DNA of 64,000 bases from Leptoclinus maculatus (taxonomy: Eukaryota > Chordata > Actinopteri > Perciformes > Stichaeidae), in the NCBI GenBank assembly GCA_032191485.1, contig JAVDOI010000006.1:14441850-14505849 (forward strand), in the 5' to 3' direction. The notes beneath the pieces are model-generated. The model saw only the letters and a list, made by a program, of their open reading frames with translations, was not told the origin of the DNA and ran no database searches. The position numbers and the translations under genes are program-made. Each line of letters begins with the position of its first letter. The first letter of the stretch is position 1. Positions 13,504 through 25,500 of this stretch are shown here, in pieces.

Positions 13504-16500
13504 AGTTGTATTCTGTGGTTTTGTCCTGACTCTGACATTCTGTAGATCTGTGTGACCTGTCAGCTGATATTTCAAGGCTGTGATGAAGTGAAGACTAAAA
13601 GGATGTCAAAATGGAGATTTTATTTCTTTGATTTCATAATTTGTCTTAGTTGTTTACTGAATTTTTCAATGGGATTTCATTTGGATGCAGATTAAGTCAT
13701 TGTCTGGGACCACTGTGCTTACCATGCTGTCATGGAAGCTAACCTCTGGAGTGTCTTTTGTTGTGTTTTTCAGCTGGGGCACCCAAGGGGACTTCACCAC
13801 CACACACCCTCTGCCTGGTGTCAAGGTGAAGCTGTTTACAGAGAGCACAGGGGTGCTGGCATTGGAGGACAAAGAACTGGGCAGGGTAACAATTTCTATT
13901 TCTTTTATTTTTTCTGATACAGAAATGCTCTGATTTCAACACAGCCACGAGAATACTGTAATCGGATCCCCCATTCTGCATAAATGAACACCAAACAAAC
14001 AAATGACATCTTCTTTGACTTATAAAAGAAACATAGAAATAAAAAAACAAACTGTTTTTTGTAACTGTGTGATATTCTGATTTGAATAAGCCTCCAGTGT
14101 ACTGCCACTTGGATGTGATTCAGACATAACCTTTTGATTATTTTGCAAGTTAAACGTAAGATTGTCTTTTGTACATACAAAAACGCAGCTCCACTTCCAA
14201 TGCCTCTTTACTTTTGTTTAAGCATTTCTGCAAGTGCTGCTTGTGTTCCCATGCAAACACTTCTCATTCCGATTCTTTGACATTAACGCTTGGGTTTAAA
14301 TTATGTGAGGGAATTATGCCGCAGTGCTTGTCTCATAAGATAGAGGTACAAACACGCTTTCCTTTTTTAACATCAGATCTTTTTTATCTTTTATTATTAT
14401 TTAAATATTGAGCTCCTCTGACTCAAACGTAGAGGGAGCAGAAACATTTATCGGTTCTCCACCCTGCACCTTCCTGAGGCGTAAATGTTTAAGGTTACTG
14501 TGATAAATGGTTAAGGATGGTGGTGTTTGCGTTGGGGCAGTAACGCCTCAGATGTCCCTGTAGTGGCAGTGACCTTGGCTGTGACAAGGCTCTTTGATCT
14601 CCCACTGCAGCAGCGTTGGCAGGAAGGCAGGCTTCCTCAAAGCTCTTTAACTTGGCAAAGAGAGATTAGGCCTCCTCTTCAGGGAGGCAGAGCAAAGCAC
14701 TATTCTGTTTCTCTACTCTGATTCACTTCATTCTTTCACTTTCAAAATATATGAAACACAAACACACAAAATCAGCAGAATTTGTAAACAAAGATTCCCC
14801 TCATAATTACTTTTTGCTTTTCTTTTTTATTTGAGTGCAGGTTGTCCTTCACCCAACTCCTAACAGCCCTAAGCAGTCAGAGCTCCACAAGATGACTGTG
14901 ACCAAGGCGTGCCCAGACCAAGATTTGAGGATCAAACTGGCTATACGTATGGACAAACCACAGAACATGAAACACTGCGGGTAAGAGATGTGCTGCCAAG
15001 TAAGCCATGTAGTGACGTTCCTGTGTGTCTTTCATTTTCCTTGTTTTTCTTGTGGAACTCCAGCCCTCTCAGCTCATTGGCCTCATTTCTAGTCACGTAC
15101 CATGGAAAAATACTGTGAAGTGCACTACTCCCCCTGGTGGATGCCAGTGTGTAGTTTAGATTTATCTTTATTAGAAGGTTTCCAAAAGATGTAAAATATT
15201 GAAGACAATAGTATTCATATGTAATTCATGAAACCATTATGGTTTATGTCTAAAGAATTTGATGTTCTCATTTCTACTGCAAATCCAATTTTTTTTTATT
15301 GCATATAATGAACCTTTTCTGCACCAGGTATATGCACCAATCAGTGTTTGTTGTCGTCATGACGTGTACTTGGTTTTGTCTCTTTGTGTGTCGACAATGT
15401 TTTGACAGGTATCTGTGGGCTTTTGGGAAGAATGTTTGGAAGCGCTGGAAGAAGCGTTTCTTTGTGCTTGTGCAGGTGAGTTATCGTAAGAGCATCAGTG
15501 TTGAGGTCGTTTCCGTTCAGGCTTTTAGCCCATTCATGAGTTTATTTTAATGAATTTTAAATTCAAGATGGCGCGGCGGATGGCTGCCTCGGTGTATTGG
15601 TACGCATTGTTTTGTGTTGTTTCCCTGAGGCGGGCACGAATGATTGTAGCCGACACCTCTCATGCTGCACACAAACTGTTTGAGTCCCTTCCCTCTGGCA
15701 GGAGGCTGCGGTCCATCAGGACCAAGACAAAATATACACAAAAATACACTTTCTTCCCATCTGCAGTTGGGTTCATCAATAAAGCCTGGGACCCCCACTG
15801 ACTCAGACACTACACCCCCAGGACAATTTATTACAGTTACACACGCTTGCACATCTTTTTCTCTATTAATATACACTTGACACTTTGATAATATACTTGT
15901 TTTAAAATACTTTTATTTGTTTGTTTGTTTACCATATTTGATTGTAAATTTTCATATTTTCTATTTTTAAATGATGTGTCATACTATTGCACTGTGTTTA
16001 TTGTTATGCACCAATCACCAAGCCAAATTCCTTGTATGTGTAACGTACAGTTCCGATTCTGATACGGATCCTTAAAGATTACTTTTAAACAACGGAGTCA
16101 CAATAAAGGTCTATGTTTTTATTACACTAATATGCAGGAAAGTAGGGCATTTGTTGAAATGTGTTGACTCTTCATTTTCCCATTAAAAGTAACAGACTAT
16201 TACTTTGAATTGAATTACTCAAGGAGAGTACAGAATTCAATAAGTTTGCTTTTCTTGCTTGTTGAATTGATCGCTAATCCTATGTGTTGTAGGTGAGTCA
16301 GTATACATTCGCCATGTGCAGCTACAGAGAGAAAAAGTCAGAACCGCAAGAGCTTCTCCAGTTGGACGGGTATACTGTGGACTACAGCGACCCCCAGCCA
16401 GGTGAGACGGCACACCTATACATGGTGTAACTATACGCTCATGTAAGCACTCACTGTAAAACAGTAACTACTTGTTCTTTTACATCCTGTTGTCTCAGGC

Positions 16501-19500
16501 TTGGATGGTGGCAGGGCTTTCTTCAATGCTGTGAAGGAAGGCGACACTGTGATCTTTGCCAGCGATGATGAGCAGGACCGCATCCTGTGGGTCCAGGCCA
16601 TGTATCGTGCCACTGGCCAGTCCCATAAGCCTGTCCCACCCACTCAGGTCCAGAAACTCAACTCCAAAGGGGGTGCCTCAGCCCAAATGGATGCACCCAT
16701 TTCTCAGTTCTGTAAGTAGCCTGAAATAAACACAGTCACTTAAGCAGAAAGCAGCTTTCATCCACAATGCAGTGAAAGCTCTAACCCATAAATGTCTCAC
16801 GCAAACGCGCTCCACACTGCAGTCACAAAACATGGTAGAACTAACACGCAAGCACGCACACACATGCCTTGGTCTCTCACAGATCCCTCCAGCATCTGAT
16901 GGACTTTCACTCATTGTCACCACTACCGCAGTGTTTAGCTAAAGGTGCAGCTCCATGCTATTCCATCAGTCTGTTCACAAGGAACAACCAACCTGAAAAA
17001 GACTTTATCGCACAGCAGAAGGATATGGTGTGCAAACTTTGTTTAAAAACTAAATAGGTCACCACACATAAGATTCACACCTGCTGGGATTGAATTCAGG
17101 CTGACAATGCCAGGGGGTGTTGAGATGGTCCTAACCGTAGGCCTGTTTTAATCCAGCCATTGCTCTAGAGGGCAGCTGTGAAGGCAGTCGTGGTTCTGAG
17201 ACAGTTTCTCAGATGGTTCCCGTGTCACTGAATGACGGCCAAGCCAGACGAGATGTCTGAAGTTTTAACCAATCTGTCACTGTACTTGCACCTCTAAGCA
17301 GCCCACAGGTCAGGTAGCAAAGTGAAGGTAAGACTGTCGTAGTGTGGCATCTGTACCAACTTCCGTTGTAACCGTCTCTTGTGTTCCCCCTCATTAAAGA
17401 AGGGAAAAATATGTATTTTTTGTAAATTATGTCAGCAACATTTGTCGTCACACAATCTGTATATACTCTAGTTGGTTTTGACCTTTGCTGGCAGTCATTT
17501 TCTTATTTTAGAGAAATTAGCGTGTCTTCGCCAATAACAACACTAACATAGACCTTTCTGACCCACTGACCTTAATGTTGCATACTTTTTACCGATCCAC
17601 AATAATAGATCCTGCTATTCAGAAAAAAGAACATGACTTTTTGTGTGCATCTTTTGACTCCATAGTTTAAGAATTATTAGTTTTCAACTCTAAAGAACAA
17701 GATTTGTATTTTTTATTTATTTTTTTAGATTAATTGTACAAAAACTAATTGGCATTATTTACTCATACAAAAAAATGGGCATCCGGGGTTATAACAAAAA
17801 GAATTCTAATAATATTAATAATAATATAATATTTAAAAGCCCAAAATGTATTTCACTCTCTGTTAATCATTATCATTGGAGTAAAACTATAAAGACATGA
17901 ATTGGATCAGTTACTCAGAATCCTATCACACAAATTCTATGTTGTTTCTCCATTGGTTTCTTTGTCCAGTATGTGATCGTTCTTGTGGTTAGTTGACTCC
18001 TCTGATGCCAGCTGTTGCCATTCAAAGCCTCCTCACAGTGGCACAGACCTCCTATCCCCTCCCTGAAACATTGTGGCACACCGCGCGTACATGTTTCACC
18101 CCCTAGTGGTCTTGAATGGCACTGGGACCATAACATACACAGCCCTCTTGACTCTGCTGCAGTGGACTGATCCTAAACAAGAGTCCTATGAAGGTTCTGA
18201 GCGATCCGCACAACATTTTACAACCAGTTTCATACCAGAAAGTGGTGAAGTGCACATCACATACTCAAGTGTTCTAATACATGTAGGCAAGCTTATTGTA
18301 TTGGACTTTTCGTATAATAGATTGAAGATACTTGAAGTATTTCACCCTTTTCAGGACCTTCATAGTCTCTTTTCTTTTAAAAAAGACATCGGCATCTTTT
18401 GCACATGAAACTGACTTAGGGTTTACTTCATCTTGATAGATGTATGTGTTTGCCAATGTCCCTTTTAAAAGTAAGTCTTCTGTTTGATCCGCTGTCATAC
18501 AGAGTGACAGTACTTAACGTGTAGCTCTTGACTCCTTTAAGTACTTGTCCAGAATCCAGAAAAAAAAACTGCAGTGGAGTGATGAGGATCGTAAATTCTC
18601 TCTTCCTCCCTCTGTCTCTATCTCTCTCTCTCTCTGTCTCTGTCTGTCTCCCTCTTTCTCTCTCTAATATGCCTCAACATCTGTTGTCAAGTTCACATAT
18701 CCTCACATGTACTCACACACCACCGCCCACAAACTCTCATGTTGGTATAGGTTGTTGTTTTTGAGTTGTTTTCTTCTTCATGCTTTGCCTGTACCCTTCT
18801 TGAGTAATGCAGCTACTAGGTCAGGGTCTCTCGTGATTGCTCTCCTCCAGCCTTGTTGCTAGTCTTTATGTTATTCTGGTTTGTCCCTTCTTACCCTGCT
18901 GTCTTCTAGCTGGACTCAAGGGTAAGTGCTTCCCTGTAGCCGGCACAGCTCAGATAATCCCCGCCGATTATCTGACAAATGCAACGTTCTTTCTCTCTTC
19001 TTTCCCTCTTCTCCTTTTTTCACGTCTCGCCTCATGTCTTAGATATTAGTTGATGACTTTTTTTGTTTTTGACGACCTCAACTTGAGGATCAAAGTATAA
19101 GCATCCATTCGTGCCAGTACAGGATGCATGTATTTTATTCTAAGATCTTATTATTTGACTCAGTAATGGTTAAAGTTGAAATTATAGTTGTTACTGCATA
19201 ATTGCCTTCTCTCTTTATTCATATTGGTGACTGGATCCCTCAGAGTAAAGCAATATGATGATAAATTGTGACATACTATTAGAGAAGCAAGCTCAAAATT
19301 CCTATGTCACGAGAAAGATTAAATGGTGGAAATGTATTATCAATAATATACATTTTAGAGCTCAAAACAAGTCGGTGATTCTTTGATTGCAGTTAGATGA
19401 AACTTAGAAAGTATCAGATGTCTATATAGATTTATTCAAAGACAGAAGTGTAAGTAAGGTGTGAATGATGGCAGTCTGTGATGCAGTTATTTTTAAACAT

Positions 19501-22500
19501 ATATTTCCTATATGAGTGAAAATTGTTTTGACACTTCTTAAGTGTTGATTATGCTTTACTTCAGAGGGCTCAAATGCTTTCAGTTATTTTTCTTTGAACT
19601 TTCCTCAATGAGAGTTGGCAAATATGTATGCGGAGTATTCTGTATGCCAAAGACAAGGAGTAGCTAATGCCTCCCCTTCTTAAGATAAAAATACTCCGGA
19701 CTTCCCTCTCCCCCTCCCCTCCCTCCTGCAGTAGATCGGCCTGTAGATAGCAGCTAGACCAGTGTTAGGAGAGGTCTCATTTTGATTTATTTTGACTGCC
19801 CTTTGTTTGCCTGAATAGGAGAACACATGTGTCATGTGTCCATACTTTTGTACAAATACAGGAGTTTTCATTCATTTCCCCCCATCTCCCAGAGAATGAT
19901 ACAGTTTTGCCTCTGTCGGCTTCATGCTATTTACCCATGTACTTGCACTAAATTGTATTGCTACCCTATTAGAGTTCTCCGGTAGTGGTATGCCTGTTAG
20001 TCTGCTCTGTAGAGATCATAATTACACTGCAACATATTCAAGTATTGTCAACTTGCAAATGCGTAGAGAAAAAAAAAAAGGAATGCCAAAAAATATAAAA
20101 ATGCAAATTTGAAAATGGGTCTGCAGATGTGCATGACATTTAAAAGCTCAATGAAAGTCACAATGTTCTCCAGCATGTGATAATTTACATATGTATGCAA
20201 AAGTACTCGCCTATATCACTTTGGAAATTTGGTAATTTTATCTATGGTTGAAGTCATTATCATTATTGTAAGTTATGATAATGTTACTGTAGTATTGAGT
20301 GTATTCTGGACTTAAACTCCATTTCCTCATTTAATCCAACCGAAGGAGATAAAGCCCACTCACTGTCTGTCATAGCCCAACCCCAGGCCCCTTCTGTTCA
20401 CTCTTTGGATGTAACTCACTCTCTTTACACGGATCCGCAATATCACTCTCGTTGTAACTTGGACCTGAGTGAATCTTCCTCTTGTGGTCATCACATTGGT
20501 GCAGCACTTGTCCGACCACTGTCTTATTGTCCCATTTAAAAGGTTGTCTTACCCACTTTCATCCTGCTACTGTCTCCCAGCACTGGGTTCACCTATACTG
20601 CCATTTACTCTCTTCCCTCGGTGTTTCTAGCCCTCACGTGTTTTTTTTACATTATGACTTATACTTTCCCTGTCTTGTCGCTTATTTCGATCCTCTACAT
20701 TTTACTTGTTGTCTCACAGGTTTTTCTTCTCAGACTGTAGTAAAAAAAACAAGACAATTCCCTGAAGTGTAACCCTCCTGTAGGTTCCTTTTGAAAAAAT
20801 AATATTTCAGTGAATGTTTAGCATCCGTATTACACCCATTCCTCTTCCCTCTCAGTGACCTGGAGTTTGACAGATGTCAGTTCTGCTCTATACGTTGCCC
20901 CGGCCCTACCCAGCCAAGATCAGGCCTCCACTTCCCACCCTCACTCGCAAATCATCATCACTCAGTGTCTCATGGATATGACACCTGTCACTCATACCGA
21001 GGACATGACTTCTCTGACATCTCTTATCTTTTTTGAATCATCCTCGTCCCCATCATTTTGTCTCTGACAGCTGTATTATTTACAGAGCACAGGAAGTCAT
21101 GGTCAGTATAGTTAGTAGCTGTTGTCCTTGGTGGTTTGGAGAAATAAAAAACAGATTATTCCATCATGTTTTCATCACCCATATTTATTGAGTTTCATCA
21201 AAGTTTCATTACATTTTTTACACAATTTGATGTTACTAATGTTCTTTCTTCGTTGAATTTCACAGAGCAGGTTTTGTTTTTTTAAAAGTCTGAAAGTCTT
21301 CTTGCTGGCAAAAGTTATGAAGCAAGACAACAACAATACAAATCTGAAAGAGTATGACTTCCAATGATCCATAACTTGAGAAAAATCTGCAAATTTCCAG
21401 TCAATAACTTTTTTACTACATAACTTGTTTTCTTCAATTAGTACTTTATACTCTTATCACTACAGTGTGTTCAGATGAATAATTATTTTTGCCATATTTC
21501 TGTCTTTTTGTTTATTGGCACACATCCCAATATTTGTCAGGACCTGAGTGACATTCAACAATCGCGAATGGCAGAATCTATTGAATACAAAAATGCATCT
21601 AAATCTATCTAACCAGCACTTTTTCCAAACATGTTTTCGATCTTTAAAGGTTTATTTCCCGTGCAAAATATCAGGGAATGTGACATATTTTACTAAGTTG
21701 CATGCATGCACATACAAAATAAAGCACCTGTGCCTTTGTGCTTAGCTTCAGATGGATAGAATCTCATCCACCAATACATTAAATCTCTTTACGCGGTCTG
21801 ACACAATGCAAGTTGACAATGTAAGCTGTAAGTGTTTATAATTTGCCCTTAGAAGTAGTAAAAAGAAATCCCTGTTGTTTCTGTGTTGTGACGAAGACTT
21901 GCTGTTTACCCGTGCCTCACTGATGTCTTCTCCTCTGAACCGTGTTCTTTCCCCTGTGCCGTTGGCTGGATAGATGCTGACAGAGCTCAGAAACATGGCA
22001 TGGATGAGTTTATCTCCGCTAACCCCTGTAGCTTTGACCACGCCTCGCTTTTTGAGATGGTGCAGCGACTCACGTTGGACCACAGGCTCAATGACACCTT
22101 CTGCTGCTTGGTGAGTGACTCTCCGTGCCCGTCAAAACATCACCACATAAATACATTTATGGCAGTGGGCTTTTGTTTGTTAGCTGATACACAGCAATGC
22201 AATCCCCTTGTGTGTTTTGTGTTTGTGCAGGGATGGTTTAGCCCGGGCCAGGTGTTTGTCTTGGATGAGTACTGTGCCAGGAACGGAGTTCGAGGTTGTC
22301 ACAGACATCTGTGTTACCTGCGTGATCTGCTGGAAAGAGCAGAAAGTGGGGCTATTATTGACCCCACTCTTCTTCACTACAGCTTTGCTTTTTGTGCATC
22401 CCATGTCCATGGGAACAGGTGTGCTCTAATCCCTTCTTTTAACATGTTTTGTGCTTTGTAAGATACATTGCTGAACAGGATTTGAAAGTACATTAAGATG

Positions 22501-25500
22501 ATAATATAGATTGTATTCCTTTAGGCAAACTGATAGCTCATACAGTGTAGGTAGATACACTAATTCCCACTGGACAAGAACAGAGAAGTCAGCCTTATCA
22601 GAGGCATCCTCTGCATTTTTTGTTGTTGTCTTCCATCTATATAATTTTGCCATATTTATGTTTGTTTAGTTTCATGTTAACTTTTTGCAGCTTTTTGTGT
22701 TACATGTTTGGTTGTTAATCAATCGTATAGCTACATATTTCCTTGTTTTCTACCATTTTTCTTTGTTTTGTTTTCTCTTTGTCCTTTGTTGCCATCGTCT
22801 CTTACTGTCCATATTATTCATCCTGCCATGCGTCCTTTAAAGTCAGAGAGGGCAGCAATTACTGGGGCCCGCTGGGCTATGAGGCCCTATTGTCCCCAGA
22901 GACCTCCCAAAGCCCAGATCCTCGCACTGCCTCTAAACAAGCACGCATATTCAAGTTTAGAAAGAGAAAGGATTCCAAAATACCACTCTTTCAAGGGCAA
23001 AAAAGGTGAGACATTGTCATCTATTTCTTTATGTAACACAAAGGGAACTCAAAAAATACATCACACACAATTCCCAGGCAGTTCCTTGGGAGCACAAAGC
23101 TTTCCATCAGTGTTTATTTTTTTTTGTTCTTGCTCCCATCGGATGAGAGGTTGCATAACTTGAACCTTTTCAGGGTTACAGCTGGTTTAAAGTGTGTTGG
23201 TGTGATCCTCATAGGCCAGACGGGCTGAGCACAGTGAAAGTGGACGAGAAGGAGCGCTTTGAGGACATCAAGGAGAGGTTGCGTGTGATATTGGAAAACC
23301 AGATTGTAAATTTCAGGTGACTACTGACTCTCCAACAGCACATAACCACAAAAGTCACAAAACATAATGCCTATCGGTATTTTTCAACTTGAATTGCATT
23401 TTCTCTGTCGACATCTTCTTTTGTAGATATTGTTTCCCCTTCGGTCGTCCAGAGGGAGCACTGAAGGCAACTTTATCTTTGCTGGAGAGGGTTTGTAAAT
23501 ATATATATATAAAACAGCATTTTTATACTCCACCAGACAACAACTGTGATGTAATGAAAACAGATTACATAACTCCTGTTTAATGTGGCCTGCAGGTCCT
23601 GATGAAGGACATTGTGACCCCAGTTCCACCAGAGGAAGTTAAAGGAGTGATCCGCAAATGTTTGGAGCAGGCCGCTCAGCTGAACTACGAGCGGATTAAA
23701 GAATATGCTACAATTGAAGGTAACCAGAAACACACAACCTAACATCGCAAAATGACTGCTGGAGTTAATGACATAATGATGGAAAATCCTCCTAATTGTA
23801 TAAATGTAAGTGTATGTTATGCAGTCATTTAACCATGTATGTTTTCAGATTGAAATGCTCAGCCAGTGGTTGTGTGTGGAATAAGATAGGAAAAAAACAC
23901 TTTTTACATTTTTTCTTTTTTTTTTTACAATGAACTACACGTATATTCTCTGACGTCCTCATTCTTACGCCAGTATGAGATTGTACTTGTCACTGTTATT
24001 TATGTATTTACACATGGGGAATTCACTTGGTATATGGTATATTTGTGTCCATATCCCAAATGATTTGTGGCATCCCAAATTATTTGTGACAGTTTGTCGG
24101 TCACTTTCTGTCTCTCAGTCCAATAACTCTCTCCTTTGTTTCAGGCCTGCTTTAGCTCTGTGCTGTTCTGTAGGTCAAGTTGGCTTTTGTGTAGAGGTGT
24201 GTGAGTAAAAATGCATTCAAATCCAAAGCCCTGAAATCTGTTGATGTGCTGATCTCTCATTGTGCCTTGACTCTATTCAAGCTGTGTAGTTTCCCAGCCT
24301 CTGACATTTGATGATTGGACTGTGAGTTCAGCTTAACTGAATGTCCTCTCTGACTACCAGCTCCCAGTCGATGCACACTCCCCCTCTCCCACTATCTTAC
24401 TGTAGCTCTTACCTCTCCGATTTGACTCTGCCCCCTCTTTACTTCCTTGCCTTGAAATACCAGCAGCTCTCCTTTCACCTCTATCTTATGTTCTCGCTAA
24501 AGACCACAATCTTCCTCTCCCTCCCTACTCTCTGCTCTGCTTTTTTCTCCTCCCCCACAGTTGTTGGCTTTGCCACAGTTATCACTTTATTTGTCCTCTT
24601 GACAATGTGATAAGTGGCTTTTAACCAAATGAATGCTGGGATTGAACACCTACAAACCAGCATCAGCCACCTGCATGTGCTTTGAGACATAACAACATGG
24701 CCTTTCTTTACTGGCATGGATTACATATCTAAAACGACAAGACATTTTATAATGTCTTATTCTCTCTTGCTGTCTTTTGCTTCCAGTATACCCATTAAAT
24801 GCATTGACATGCATTTTGCATATAGGATACATAGGAAACTCTGATGTTGTTTATGCCTTGAAAGAAATCCCCCAGGGTGCTAAAGATACTAAGGACTCAA
24901 ACCTTAATATCTTGTCATGCTATGTGAATTTACGTTCCACTGTCCTTGTGAGGAGCCGGTTTCAAAATAAACCAAACATTTGACTTTGCCTCCCGGCCAA
25001 CAGAATTTCGTTTTCACCTGGACAGCCCTCTTCCCATCAGCCTCTGACCTCTTGCCTTGCCACCTCTGACCCCAGCCTCTTGCATGCCCCGATCCTTTTT
25101 TATAGGAAAAAAGAGGGAAATGTATGAGCACCCTGTCTTCTGCTTGGCGTCTCAAGTGATGGATTTAACCATCCGTGAGTACCTTCATCATCCTCTCCCC
25201 AGTCTCTCTCCTCCTTATTTAAGCACTCTGTCACCTCATCCCCCCCCCCTCTGCCTCTTTTCTTCCTTCAGAGTTGTTGCTCTTGCCATGCTTGTTTTTA
25301 TCTGTGCCTTTTGTCTGTGAGAGTGAGTGGGGAGCGCACCAGTTAAGAGATCTGAGCAGTACCACACTGAATCAGTCGGGGTCCTTTCTTAGTAGTACCA
25401 TCTGTTTGTGATGGACATGAATGAGCAGTCTGGTCTGTAAGCTTCTTTCTTTTGGTTGGATGCCGATTCCTTTGACTTGAATGCATTTTTACATTGCTTA

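Larger units (their letters stand above)
10389..13773 (+). other. cadps intron with two microsatellites and a palindromic MITE
   Basis: 3.4 kb without an exon. It holds a CA repeat at 10412-10444, a MITE at 12455-12907 and a long GT repeat at 13417-13503. The remainder is AT-rich and shows nothing I recognise. Confidence 0.7.
16712..21973 (+). other. cadps intron, 5.3 kb, containing a microexon
   Basis: It contains the 12-nt microexon at 18910, a TC-rich run at 18612-18666, and pyrimidine-rich, protein-like open stretches at 20349-20498 and 20856-21067. These are discussed as findings. Nothing else is recognised. Confidence 0.6.

Noticed and set aside
13320..13575. Minus-strand ORFs rich in His-Thr
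   Set aside because: They are translations of the GT microsatellite.
15550..15801. 84-codon ORF inside a cadps intron as a host exon
   Set aside because: Its C-terminal half is a LINE reverse transcriptase tail and its start is LINE 5' sequence.
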